Assembly (NCBI RefSeq): GCF_011516925.1
Contig: NZ_WOTG01000012.1
Coordinates: 1-59,024, forward strand
Direction of reading: 5' to 3'
Source: Acetobacter fabarum
GTDB lineage: Bacteria; Pseudomonadota; Alphaproteobacteria; Acetobacterales; Acetobacteraceae
Length of the DNA: 59,024 nucleotides
How positions within the stretch are numbered: position 1 is the stretch's first letter; each line of letters begins with the position of its first letter. Position numbers and translations under genes: made by a program. Shown one piece after another: positions 27,197 through 35,864 of this stretch. Below the pieces are notes generated by a model. The model searched no databases and was not told the origin of the DNA. It saw only the letters and a program-made list of their open reading frames with translations.

Positions 27197-27217
27197 CCGC
27201 ACCCTGCAAGTATTTTT
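27197..27217. repeat. 21-bp repeat, copy 2 (after copG)
   Basis: See 24621-24641. In an intact element this position would be upstream of trbB. Immediately after it the sequence switches to the interior of a PepSY protein gene, so it marks the edge of the trb deletion. Confidence 0.5.
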
Positions 27218-27225
27218 GCCCTGCG

Positions 27226-27990
27226 TTTCCCTATCTACCTGGTCGCCTGTTTCTTGGCCTCATGGGCGGCGTCTTCGTAGCCTCCCTGATCTCCGGCGCG
27301 GTTCTGTATGGCCGGTTCATGAAGCGGCTGCCGTTCGGCTCGGTCCGGCGGGATCGGGCCTCGCGCCTGACATGGCTGGACCTGCATAACCTGCTGGGGG
27401 CCGCCACACTGGTCTGGGCGACGGTGGTGGGCTTTACGGGACTGGTCAACGAACTCCAGACACCGCTGTTCGGCCTGTGGCGTGTGACGGACGTGCGGCA
27501 GATTTTGCGTCCCTACGCCAACCTGCCCGTACCGTCGCAGAATCATCTGTCTTCCGTGCAGGCCGCATTCGACACGGCGGCCAAAGCAGCTCCCGGTAAC
27601 GAGGTGACGGGCCTGTCCTTCCCCGGTGCGTCCTTCGGCAGCCCGGTGCATTACGTGCTGTGGACACGAGGCGCGACACCGTTGCGCGCCCGCCTGTTTA
27701 CCCCGGTTCTGGTCGATGCCCGCACGGGGGAGCTGACTGGAGCGTATCCGATGCCCTGGTATCTGCGCTTCCTCGAAATCTCCCGCCCGCTGCATTTTGG
27801 CGATTATGGCGGTATGCCGCTGCGTATCCTGTGGGCGCTGCTCGATATCGTTGCGATCGGAGTGCTGGTCAGCGGTCTGGTGCTGTGGGCGGGTAAGCGG
27901 AAGATCGCCACCGATGCCCGGCTGCGGGCACTGGGGTATGATCTGGATGATGCGCCTGTTTCTGCCCTGACAGGGGAGAGCGCGCGATGA
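27226..27990 (+). pseudogene. PepSY-associated membrane protein, 5'-truncated
   Basis: From about 27235 the frame reads 'LPGRLFLGLMGGVFVASLIS' then 'FGSVRRDRASRLTWLDLHNL', the second half of the PepSY-TM family (about 400-500 residues when complete). The N-terminal part with the first membrane helix and first PepSY domain is missing. A stop at 27178-27180 bounds the frame upstream, and the first ATG is at 27262. A shortened protein of 242 residues could still be made. These proteins assist iron-siderophore reduction at the inner membrane and are co-transcribed with TonB genes. Its stop overlaps the next gene by 4 bases. Confidence 0.78.
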
Positions 27991-28238
27991 ACGCCTTACG
28001 ACCCGAAACGCCCCAATCATCCTTTGCAGCATCTCCGTCGCGTGCTCCGGTTGCTGTCTGGCCGTGGCCGATCGCATTGGGTCTGCTTACCACTTTCGGC
28101 CTGCTCTCTGCTCTGCTGGGCCAGCACGGCATCTGGTTGCTCCTGTCGTGGGCGGCTCTTTCCATCCCCCTCATTGTGACTGTCGTCTGCCTGATCCGGG
28201 CATGGAGCCGACCGTCTTCCAAAGGAGGTCTCTCATGA
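27987..28238 (+). CDS. Small inner-membrane protein of the PepSY-ExbBD cluster
   Basis: An 83-residue protein with two hydrophobic segments (about residues 27-46 and 48-69) and a basic tail. It overlaps the PepSY stop by 4 bases (ATGA) and the exbB start by 4 bases (ATGA), so it is translationally coupled on both sides. No known domain. The position suggests an accessory subunit of the iron-reductase or TonB complex. Confidence 0.7.
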   Translation: MNALRPETPQSSFAASPSRAPVAVWPWPIALGLLTTFGLLSALLGQHGIWLLLSWAALSIPLIVTVVCLIRAWSRPSSKGGLS

Positions 28239-28984
28239 CCGATCTTGCTCCTATCTCCTTTTCTCCGTGGGAGATGTTCCTCAATGCTGGCCCGGTTGTT
28301 CGCTGCGTGATGATCCTGCTGGCTGTGGCCTCTTTGCTGACCTGGACGATCTTCATCGCCAAATCGGTCGAACTGCTGCGCGTGCGGGTAAAGCTGACCA
28401 AAGCAGAGAAAGCACTGGAAGAGGCGAACACACTGGATCTGGGGGAAGAGTGGACACGCGGCTCGTCCTCCATTGCCCACACGCTGGTCATGGCCGCCGA
28501 GACCGAACGCAAGCGCTCAGCCGACATTCCCGATGACAGCGAGGGCCTGAAGGAGCGTGTTGTCCTGCATCTCGAACGGCTGGAAGCCGCCGAAGGCCGC
28601 AGGCTCATGCGTGGCACGGGCGTGCTGGCGACCATTGGCGCGACCTCGCCCTTCATCGGTCTGTTCGGCACGGTCTGGGGCATCATGACCTCGTTCACCG
28701 GCATCGCGGCCAGCAAGGCGACCAGTCTTGCCGTCGTGGCTCCCGGCATCGCCGAGGCCCTGCTGGCGACAGCCCTCGGTCTGGTGGCCGCCATCCCGGC
28801 GGTGGTGATCTACAACCATCTCGCCCGCCAGACGGCTTCCTGCCGCGCGCAGGTGGCTGATCTGACCGCGCTGGTCATGCGACTGGTCTCGCGTGATCTC
28901 GGGCGCATGCAGGCCCTGACCGCCAGCGGACAGGTGGTGCGACTTGGCGCATCGCGCGACAGCCGCTCGGTTGCCGGGGAGTAA
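28235..28984 (+). CDS. exbB: ExbB, proton-channel subunit of the TonB complex
   Basis: A 249-residue MotA/TolQ/ExbB protein starting at ATG 28235 (AAAGGAGG 7 bases upstream). One membrane helix lies at about residues 20-45 ('CVMILLAVASLLTWTIFIAK'). The two-helix core follows, with 'GTGVLATIGATSPFIGLFGT' and 'GIAEALLATALGLVAAIPAV', the family hallmarks. With ExbD it converts proton motive force into TonB movement. Tightly coupled to its neighbours. Confidence 0.93.
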   Translation: MTDLAPISFSPWEMFLNAGPVVRCVMILLAVASLLTWTIFIAKSVELLRVRVKLTKAEKALEEANTLDLGEEWTRGSSSIAHTLVMAAETERKRSADIPDDSEGLKERVVLHLERLEAAEGRRLMRGTGVLATIGATSPFIGLFGTVWGIMTSFTGIAASKATSLAVVAPGIAEALLATALGLVAAIPAVVIYNHLARQTASCRAQVADLTALVMRLVSRDLGRMQALTASGQVVRLGASRDSRSVAGE

Positions 28985-28989
28985 GCGGC

Positions 28990-29478
28990 ATGATCCGCAT
29001 CCGTCATACTGATGAGAACCCACATGAGGCGAGCGAGATCAACGTCACGCCGTTCATCGACGTGATGCTGGTGCTGCTGGTGATCTTCATGGTCACGGCT
29101 CCGCTGACCACGGTGAACGTGCCGGTGGACCTGCCGTCCTCGACCGAAAAGCCCACACCGCGTCCGGATGATCCGGTATTTCTCACCGTTAAGGCCGATC
29201 ATGGTCTGGCTCTGGGCGAGGATGACATCAGTACCGACGCGCTTCCCGGCGCGCTGGAAAGTGCGACCAAGGGCAACAAGGACGAACGCATTTTCCTGCG
29301 CGCCGACAAGACGGTCGATTACGGCACGTTGATGGGCGTGATGGATAAGCTGCGCACCGCCGGATACCTCAAGGTCGCACTGGTCAACCTGCAGGGACAG
29401 GAAGAAGGCAGTGAAGCCGGCTCCACGCCTGTACCGTCCGGCAACGCTGCTGCGCCAGCATCTGGAAAAACACCGTGA
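28990..29478 (+). CDS. exbD: ExbD, TonB-complex subunit
   Basis: A 162-residue protein with a single N-terminal membrane helix. The helix region reads 'INVTPFIDVMLVLLVIFMVT', with the essential aspartate in 'PFIDVMLVL'. The periplasmic domain ends with an alanine/proline-rich tail. Six bases after exbB. Confidence 0.93.
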   Translation: MIRIRHTDENPHEASEINVTPFIDVMLVLLVIFMVTAPLTTVNVPVDLPSSTEKPTPRPDDPVFLTVKADHGLALGEDDISTDALPGALESATKGNKDERIFLRADKTVDYGTLMGVMDKLRTAGYLKVALVNLQGQEEGSEAGSTPVPSGNAAAPASGKTP

Positions 29479-29531
29479 GCGGCACCGCGGACATGGTGCC
29501 GGGGCAGGGTTAGGCTGTCGAAAGCTCCTCC

Positions 29532-30347
29532 ATGTCCTTTGCCGACTGGCAGCGCGGGCAGTTGCGGCAGTCCCGGCGTGAGGACGCACTGCGCTGGAGC
29601 CTGTCCTTCCTCGCCGTGCTGGCGGTTAGTGGCGGGGCGGTCTGGTGGATCAAGCGCCTGCCGCCACCGGTTATGGCCGTGCCTGAACCGCCCCCGGCTG
29701 CGATCGCCATCGATATGGCCCCGGAACCGGTCTCCACACCGACCCCGCCCACCGATCTGCCGCCAGGACCGCAGCAGACCCAGTCCATTCCGGATCCGGC
29801 CCCGGTCGAACCGCCCAAGATCACGGCGCCACCTTCACCTGCGCCCAATCCGCCAATCCCGGTGCCCAAGCCCGAAAAGCCAAAGAAGCTGGTAAAGAAA
29901 CATAAGCCGGTGCCGATGCTCAAAAAGCCGATCCCGGACAAGACGCCACCGGCCGAGGCGACGACGGCACCGCCTTCTTCGGAAGCGCCGCCCGCGCCCA
30001 CACAGGCAGCACCTGCACCGGGTGCATCGTCCTCAAAAGCCTCGCACGATCCGGTGACCTGGCAGGGGGCTTTGCTGGCGCAGCTTGAAAAGTTCAAGCG
30101 CTATCCGTCCGACGCCATGGCCGATCATCAGGAAGGGGTGCCAACGGTGACCTTCTCCATGGACCGCAAGGGTCATGTGCTTTCGGTGACACTCGCCAGC
30201 TCTTCCGGCCATCCGCTGCTGGATCAGGAAGCCATTGCTCTACCCAAACGTGCTCAGCCGCTGCCCATCCCGCCGGACAGTGTCGCGGGTGATCCCATCA
30301 CCCTGACCGTGCCCGTCGAGTTTTACATCCACGCTGGCGGAAACTGA
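29532..30347 (+). CDS. tonB: TonB-family energy transducer
   Basis: A 271-residue protein: short cytoplasmic start, one membrane helix (about 22-42), a long proline-rich spacer with 'PKPEKPKKLVKKHKP', and a C-terminal TonB domain from about 185 ('KRYPSDAMADHQEGVPTVTF', ending 'VPVEFYIHAGGN'). It spans the periplasm and opens TonB-dependent outer-membrane receptors. No receptor gene lies in the island, so it must serve receptors encoded elsewhere. Confidence 0.92.
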   Translation: MSFADWQRGQLRQSRREDALRWSLSFLAVLAVSGGAVWWIKRLPPPVMAVPEPPPAAIAIDMAPEPVSTPTPPTDLPPGPQQTQSIPDPAPVEPPKITAPPSPAPNPPIPVPKPEKPKKLVKKHKPVPMLKKPIPDKTPPAEATTAPPSSEAPPAPTQAAPAPGASSSKASHDPVTWQGALLAQLEKFKRYPSDAMADHQEGVPTVTFSMDRKGHVLSVTLASSSGHPLLDQEAIALPKRAQPLPIPPDSVAGDPITLTVPVEFYIHAGGN

Positions 30348-30403
30348 TATTTTTTCCGTTCTGGCTCCCATTCCCTTTCTCTGATCGTGACAGGATCAAA
30401 CCC

Positions 30404-30904
30404 GTGCTCGCCTTCTCCGAACATCGCCGTTCTTCACCGTCCCTGAATGAAATTCGCCCCGGCATGGGCGCCAGCCGCAGCGCCGTGCGCAGCCTGGAAG
30501 AACGGAGCGAGGAGGTCGGCATCAAAATGACCGATCTGCGGCGCATCCTGTTTCATGGCATTCTGGAAGCCGGGCCACGTGCGACGGCGGTGGAAATCTG
30601 GAAAACGCTCGGCCGGATCATGGAGCAGGGACACGTTCCCTCACAGGGGTCGATCCAGCGCAATCTGAATCTGTTTCTGGAGCGGGGCATCCTGCGCCGT
30701 GATGTCACGCCCGACCGGCAATGGCTCTACAGTGTGGCTCCGGAGCCGAGGGCAGCGCTCGCGATTACCTTTGTGGAGGCGGGGACGGGACGGAAGATCG
30801 CCTGTCACGCACCGGAAGTGGCGACCCTGCTGCGCCGGGTGGCCGCCGAGCATGGACTGGCTGTGCAGGGTGCGGCCATCACGGTCACGTCGTCAGCCGG
30901 GTAG
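30404..30904 (+). CDS. Fur-like winged-helix regulator
   Basis: A 166-residue protein from GTG 30404. The middle has the Fur-type winged helix ('RATAVEIWKTLGRIMEQGHV' and 'SQGSIQRNLNLFLERGIL'), and the C-terminal part resembles the Fur dimerisation domain. However, the usual HHxHxxC metal motif is not visible: the equivalent region reads 'ACHAPEVATLL'. It may be a Fur paralogue with altered metal sensing. It follows tonB by 56 bases and probably controls the cluster. Confidence 0.7.
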   Translation: MLAFSEHRRSSPSLNEIRPGMGASRSAVRSLEERSEEVGIKMTDLRRILFHGILEAGPRATAVEIWKTLGRIMEQGHVPSQGSIQRNLNLFLERGILRRDVTPDRQWLYSVAPEPRAALAITFVEAGTGRKIACHAPEVATLLRRVAAEHGLAVQGAAITVTSSAG

Positions 30905-31014
30905 GATTTGAAAGCCCGCTGAAGAAGGCGAATATTTTTTCGTGCTCCTTTGAAAAAACACCCGCATCGATCGTCTTATAGAGTGAGCCCTCCCGCAGGG
31001 ACGGGACATCTTCC

Positions 31015-34000
31015 TTGAAATTCATCGCCTGGTTCGTCCATCGCCCGGTGGCGACAACGCTGCTGCTGCTTTCCGCCGTGCTGTCCGGGCTGATGGCGCT
31101 GCCCCGTCTGCCGGTTTCCGACCTGCCCGATGTGGACCTGCCGGTGATCTCGGTTTCCGCCTCCAACGCCGGTGGATCGCCCGAGGTCATGGCCCGCACG
31201 GTGGCCGCCCCGCTGGAACGGCATCTGGGCAATATCGCGGGTGTGACACAGATGCAGTCCACCTCCACGCGGGGCGAGACCACCATCTCGCTGGGGTTTG
31301 AACTGGGCCGTGATCTCAACGGCGCGGCGCGGGACGTGGAAGCGGCGATCCGGGCCGCGCGGCACGATCTGCCAACGACGCCGGGATCGGACCCGAGCTA
31401 TCATCGCGCCAATCCCAACGCGACGCCGGTGCTGATCCTTGCAGTGACACCGGGCATGCAACCCATGTCCCACCTGTATGACCTGGTGAACACCACCCTG
31501 CGGCCGATGCTGCTGCAGGTGCCGGGTGTGGGCGATGTGACGCTCATGGGCAGTTCCGCGCCCGCCGTGCGGGTGGAGATGAACCCGCTGCTGTTCTTCA
31601 AATACGGCATGGGGTTCGAAAACCTGCGCGCAGCGCTGGCTTCGGCCAATGCGCATACACCGAAAGGTGTGATCGATACGGCTGGTCAGCGCTACCAGCT
31701 TTCCGTCAACGATCAGGCCGAGCACGCCGATGCCTATCGCAATATGGTCATCGCCTACAAGAACGGACGACCCATCCTCCTGCGTGACGTGGCGACCGTC
31801 ACGGACAGCATGCAGGACGTGAACGCCGCCGCGTTCTTTGACGGCAAACCGGCTCTGACCCTGATGGTGCGCGCCCAGCCGGGAGCCAATCTGGTCGGCA
31901 TTGTCGATGCGGTGAAGGCCCGCCTCCCACAGTTGCGGACACTGATGCCACCCGGCGCGGATATCGCCGTGGCGCGGGATGGCTCGGCGGTGATCCGGTC
32001 CTCCCTGCACCATACGCTGGTGACGTTGCTGGCGGCCTGCATTCTGGCGCTGGTCGTGGTCTGGGTGTTCCTGCGCTCATGGACCGCCTCCATCGCAGCG
32101 GCGATCATCGTGCCGTGCTGCCTGATCGCCAGCCTCGGGCCGATGCATCTGGCGGGGTTCGGGCTCGACAATCTCTCGCTCATGGCGCTGACGGTGGTGA
32201 CGGGTCTGGTGGTGGATGACGCCATTGTGGTGATCGAGAACATCATCCGCATGCGTGAGCGCGGTCTGTCCGTTGACGAGGCCGCCATTGCCGGGGCCAG
32301 CGAGGTGGCCTTTACGCTGCTGTCCATCACCGTCTCGGTGCTGGCGGTGTTCCTGCCGATCGGGCTGGCGTCTGGGCTGACGGGACGGCTGTTCCGGGAG
32401 TTTGCCGGGACGGTGGGGGTCGCCGTGACGGTGTCGCTGGTCCTGTCCTGCGTGGTCACACCGTGTCTGACGGCGCTGTGCATGCGCTTTGCCGAAAACA
32501 GAACCGCCGTGCATCCAGAAGTGGATGTCGCAGATTTTCTGGATCATGAAAAACACAGCGGCAGTCTGTATCGTCGCACGTTGGGAGTCTGCCTGACCCA
32601 CCCCGGCAAGACGGCACTGCTGCTGCCGCTGACCCTGCTGGCGACCGGTTTTCTGTTTCTGCGTATGCCAAAGGTCGTGTTCCCGCGTCAGGATATCGGC
32701 ATTGTCTCGGGCGGGTCGCGCGGCAGCGGCAGTTCTCTGGCCCAGACAAAAGAGCGGCTGGGGCGGTTCAGCAGGGTGCTGCTGGAGGATCCCGCCGTCA
32801 GCCACGTCATCGCCTATCTCGATACCGGCGAAGGCTCCAGCCACGGCATGGTGTTCGCAACCCTGCGCAACCTGTCCACCGGGCGGGCCTCGGGAACAGA
32901 CGTGGCCGCCCGCGTCGTGGCCCGGATGGGGAAAGACATTCACGCCGAATATCACGCGCAGGCGCCCGGCAACATCATGATGCGGGTCGGCTCGAACAGC
33001 AGCGGAATCAGCTACATCCTGCGCAGCGAAGATGACCGGCTGCTGGAACCGGCAACACGGAAACTGGCAAAAGCCCTACGCCACCATCCGGAGTTCACGG
33101 ATGTGGATCCCGATGTCGATCCACCGGGACAGGGCATCACGCTGGCGATCGACCGCGATACTGCCGCCCGTGTCGGGGTCACGCCACAGGTGATCGGCAA
33201 CACCCTCTCCGACGCGCTGGGCCAGACCACGGCCTCGGTCGTCTACACGACACACGGGCAATACAACGTGGTGCTGACGGTGGAAAACCGTTTCCAGCGC
33301 GATCCGGAGATCCTGAAACAGTTCTGGATCAGCCCCTCGGGCGGCTCCGCCTCGGGCAGTTCGGCGTCGAACACCATCCGGGTGGTGACATCGGCGACAG
33401 CCAGCACCACGGCGTCGACTAGTGCGACGGCGTTTCGGAACCAGATCGCCAATTCGCTGGCGGGCGGAGCCAACACTTCCACGGGTTCGGCTGTGGCGAC
33501 CGGGGCGGAAACTCTGGTGCCATTGTCGGTGGTCGCCCGGATTACCCCCAGTCTCGACCCGGTGGCGGTCACCCATATCGGTTACGCCAGTTCCGCCTCG
33601 CTGGCGCTGGAGCTGGCGTCCGGGGTTAGCCTGTCACAGGCGCAGGCGATCATCGATCAGGAGTGGCGCAATCTTCATCTCCCGGAGACCATCAACGGTG
33701 AACTGCAGAGTGATGAAGGAGACGTCGGCAAAAGCACCCATGACAGCGAGATTCTGATCGTCGCTGCTGTGCTGGCCGTCTATCTGACACTGGGCATGCT
33801 GTATGAAAGCGTGTGGCACCCGCTGACCATTCTCTCCACCATCCCCTCGGCCGGGATCGGGGCTGTCATGGCGCTCGACCTGTTCGGGCTGCCGTTCTCG
33901 GGCATGGCGGTGATCGCCATGCTGCTGCTCACCGGCATCTCGCTGAAGAACGCCATCCTGCTGGTGGATTTCGCCATCCATGCCGAGCGCGAACGCGGCA

Positions 34001-34278
34001 TGACGCCACGGGACGCCATCCGCGAGGCCTGTCTGCTGCGGCTGCGGCCCATCGTCATGACCACCTTTGCTGCCGCTCTTGGCGCGCTGCCGCTGGTGCT
34101 GATGGGGGGCTACGGCATGGAACTGCGCCAGCCTCTAGGCATCGCGCTGATCGGTGGCCTGCTCGTCAGTCAGGCCCAGACCATGTTCACCACGCCCGCG
34201 CTTTATCTGTTGGTAGAAAAGGCGGCGGCTTTCCTCTCCTTCATCCGAACAAAGCGCCCGGCGCGAAAATATCCATAG
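31015..34278 (+). CDS. RND-family efflux transporter (AcrB/MdtB-like inner-membrane pump)
   Basis: A 1087-residue RND transporter with TTG start at 31015. 'FVHRPVATTLLLLSAV' opens the first membrane helix, 'VVTGLVVDDAIVVIENIIRM' is the helix-4 motif with the paired proton-relay aspartates, and 'TGISLKNAILLVDFAIHAE' is the helix-10 equivalent. An unusual Ser/Thr/Ala/Gly-rich stretch (about residues 776-833) interrupts the second porter domain. No membrane-fusion adaptor or outer-membrane channel gene is next to it, although these are normally in the same operon. Substrate unknown. It ends 4 bases from the convergent integrase gene. Confidence 0.9.
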   Translation: MKFIAWFVHRPVATTLLLLSAVLSGLMALPRLPVSDLPDVDLPVISVSASNAGGSPEVMARTVAAPLERHLGNIAGVTQMQSTSTRGETTISLGFELGRDLNGAARDVEAAIRAARHDLPTTPGSDPSYHRANPNATPVLILAVTPGMQPMSHLYDLVNTTLRPMLLQVPGVGDVTLMGSSAPAVRVEMNPLLFFKYGMGFENLRAALASANAHTPKGVIDTAGQRYQLSVNDQAEHADAYRNMVIAYKNGRPILLRDVATVTDSMQDVNAAAFFDGKPALTLMVRAQPGANLVGIVDAVKARLPQLRTLMPPGADIAVARDGSAVIRSSLHHTLVTLLAACILALVVVWVFLRSWTASIAAAIIVPCCLIASLGPMHLAGFGLDNLSLMALTVVTGLVVDDAIVVIENIIRMRERGLSVDEAAIAGASEVAFTLLSITVSVLAVFLPIGLASGLTGRLFREFAGTVGVAVTVSLVLSCVVTPCLTALCMRFAENRTAVHPEVDVADFLDHEKHSGSLYRRTLGVCLTHPGKTALLLPLTLLATGFLFLRMPKVVFPRQDIGIVSGGSRGSGSSLAQTKERLGRFSRVLLEDPAVSHVIAYLDTGEGSSHGMVFATLRNLSTGRASGTDVAARVVARMGKDIHAEYHAQAPGNIMMRVGSNSSGISYILRSEDDRLLEPATRKLAKALRHHPEFTDVDPDVDPPGQGITLAIDRDTAARVGVTPQVIGNTLSDALGQTTASVVYTTHGQYNVVLTVENRFQRDPEILKQFWISPSGGSASGSSASNTIRVVTSATASTTASTSATAFRNQIANSLAGGANTSTGSAVATGAETLVPLSVVARITPSLDPVAVTHIGYASSASLALELASGVSLSQAQAIIDQEWRNLHLPETINGELQSDEGDVGKSTHDSEILIVAAVLAVYLTLGMLYESVWHPLTILSTIPSAGIGAVMALDLFGLPFSGMAVIAMLLLTGISLKNAILLVDFAIHAERERGMTPRDAIREACLLRLRPIVMTTFAAALGALPLVLMGGYGMELRQPLGIALIGGLLVSQAQTMFTTPALYLLVEKAAAFLSFIRTKRPARKYP

Positions 34279-34282
34279 CGGC

Positions 34283-35461
34283 TTAATCGACTGAGGTTGG
34301 TGACGTGACACGGCTTGTCGCGAGAGCTGCAGAGATTTTGAGGTCGATCCCTTTGACCGCACGCTGGATAGGCTCCTTCTTGAGGTGGGCGTAACGTGCG
34401 GTCGATTTAAGATCGCGATGGCCCAGAAGTTTTCCGATCATGATTAGATCCTCGCCGAGTTCAAGCGCGTCGGATGCAAAGGAATGACGAAGATCGTGAA
34501 TGCGGACGTCCTCCAACCCGGCTTCCTTCCGGATGCGTCGCCACGGCTTCTCCAGATCGGTCAGATGACCACCGTCCTTCCGTCCAGTGATGACATACGG
34601 ATTGCCCGCGATCATGGGGATGCTCTTCAGCAGGCCCACCGCGCTCTCGCCCAACTGCACGGTGCGAGCGCCATTTTTGCTGTCGGGAAGCCTGATTACT
34701 CCTTCGTCCAGAAAGACATATTCCCATTTCAGACGCTGGATCTCTCGAAGACGGCAACCAGTTAAAAGCAGGAGTTGAAAGGCATTGACGGCTTCCGGCA
34801 TCGTGGACCTGGCATCGTCGAGTGCTTTGCCGAGGCGCTGATGTTCTTCTGCTGCGAGGTAACGCTCGCGCTTCTGCTCCTTATAGCGTTTCACGCCCCT
34901 GCATGGATTGACGTTGTCTGTCCGTACACCCCAGAGAATTGCCAGAGAGAACATTTTCGACAGCACCCCCAGAGTCCGGTTGGCCTGATACGGGATATGC
35001 CGATAGGTGTGGTGGAATGTGACGACATCAGAATGCGTGACAGCGGCCATCTTCCGGCTGCCAATTTTTTTCGTAATGAACAGGTCAATCGCGCGTTGAT
35101 ATTCGGCTTGTGTGGTTGATTTCAGATGCGTCTTCACATGCCGTTCAATGAAAATCTTGCAGAACTGGCTGACAGTGGGGGAGGTCCGCTCTTCGCCGCG
35201 TTCGGTATTTGGATCGTTACCGTCTTTCACACGGGCGAGGATTTTGATTGCTTCGTCGCGTGCTTTGTCTGCCGTCCAGGGACCGTGATGGCCGATCGTA
35301 TAACGACGGAACCGGCTATTGGATCGATAATGAACCACGTAGCTCATCCGGCCCGAAGGCCAGACCCGCAAGGCGAAGCCGGCGACCTGATCGTCCCAGA
35401 CGATGTAGTCCTTTTCGGCAGGCTGGAGGACGGCGATTATGCGCTTTGATATCCGGGGCAT
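34283..35461 (-). CDS. int: Tyrosine recombinase / integrase of the island
   Basis: A 392-residue integrase. ATG 35461 is chosen because GTGGAGGA lies directly upstream; 32 more codons are open but lack a ribosome site. N-terminal arm-binding domain (about 1-80), SAM-like core-binding domain (about 95-190) and catalytic domain with R237 ('TGCRLRE'), K262, H322 and R325 ('HDLRHSF'), H348 ('LLGHRD') and Y357 ('ARYAH'). All active-site residues are present, so it should be functional. Its promoter region contains the right copy of the 34-bp end repeat, which suggests that arm-site occupancy also controls its expression. Confidence 0.95.
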   Translation of the reverse strand: MPRISKRIIAVLQPAEKDYIVWDDQVAGFALRVWPSGRMSYVVHYRSNSRFRRYTIGHHGPWTADKARDEAIKILARVKDGNDPNTERGEERTSPTVSQFCKIFIERHVKTHLKSTTQAEYQRAIDLFITKKIGSRKMAAVTHSDVVTFHHTYRHIPYQANRTLGVLSKMFSLAILWGVRTDNVNPCRGVKRYKEQKRERYLAAEEHQRLGKALDDARSTMPEAVNAFQLLLLTGCRLREIQRLKWEYVFLDEGVIRLPDSKNGARTVQLGESAVGLLKSIPMIAGNPYVITGRKDGGHLTDLEKPWRRIRKEAGLEDVRIHDLRHSFASDALELGEDLIMIGKLLGHRDLKSTARYAHLKKEPIQRAVKGIDLKISAALATSRVTSPTSVD

Positions 35462-35472
35462 GGCTTCCTCCA

Positions 35473-35506
35473 CAGGATGCATATAGGATGCAAATGGGAT
35501 TGAAAC
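35473..35506. repeat. Right copy of 34-bp end repeat (putative integrase arm sites)
   Basis: 32 of 34 positions match 212-245 in the same orientation, including the double AGGATGC. It lies 12 bases upstream of the integrase ATG and so overlaps the integrase promoter or leader. Confidence 0.6.
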
Positions 35507-35634
35507 GTCAGCGTGAGTAAGCGTAGGCAGAAGAGCCAAAATGAACGACTTATTCAATTAAAATAATAGGATAGTAGTGGTTCTTCGGGATGCGTCGGGG
35601 AATTTCGTGGTGGGGCGTAGTTCTTACCTACAAA

Positions 35635-35679
35635 CTCATAACCTGAAGGCCGCAGGTTCAAATCCTGCCCCCGCAACCA
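35635..35679 (+). other. attR: displaced 3' half of tRNA-fMet
   Basis: Bases from the anticodon loop through the encoded CCA end of an initiator tRNA, with T-stem GCAGG/CCTGC and acceptor strand CCCCGC. The 5' half is absent; sequence before it is unrelated. The first 15 bases are identical to 97-111. This is the original chromosomal 3' end pushed 35.5 kb away by integration. Confidence 0.85.
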
Positions 35680-35705
35680 CGCATATCCGTCTGAAAAGAC
35701 ACGAT

Positions 35706-35734
35706 AAACCCGCCCTCAACAGGCGGGTTTTTTT
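35706..35734 (+). terminator. Original tRNA-fMet terminator
   Basis: AAACCCGCC (35706-35714) pairs with GGCGGGTTT (35722-35730), followed by more T. It lies 26 bases after the CCA end of the tRNA fragment. Confidence 0.8.
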
Positions 35735-35864
35735 GTGGCTATCGAACAGCGCAAGAAAAACGGAAAATCATCCCAGTCTCTTCAGCTAGATCACCGTGAA
35801 AAAAATTCTAAACGCAAGGAGGGCAGACATTTGTGAAAAATAGGATTCGTCATAAAAGAAATCT

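Noticed and set aside
30885..31025. 46-residue minus-strand frame overlapping the end of the Fur-like gene and the start of the RND gene
   Set aside because: The product (starting MNFKEDVPSLREGSLYKTID) looks protein-like and may be a remnant ending of an unrelated gene, but it overlaps two solid genes and I could not match a family.
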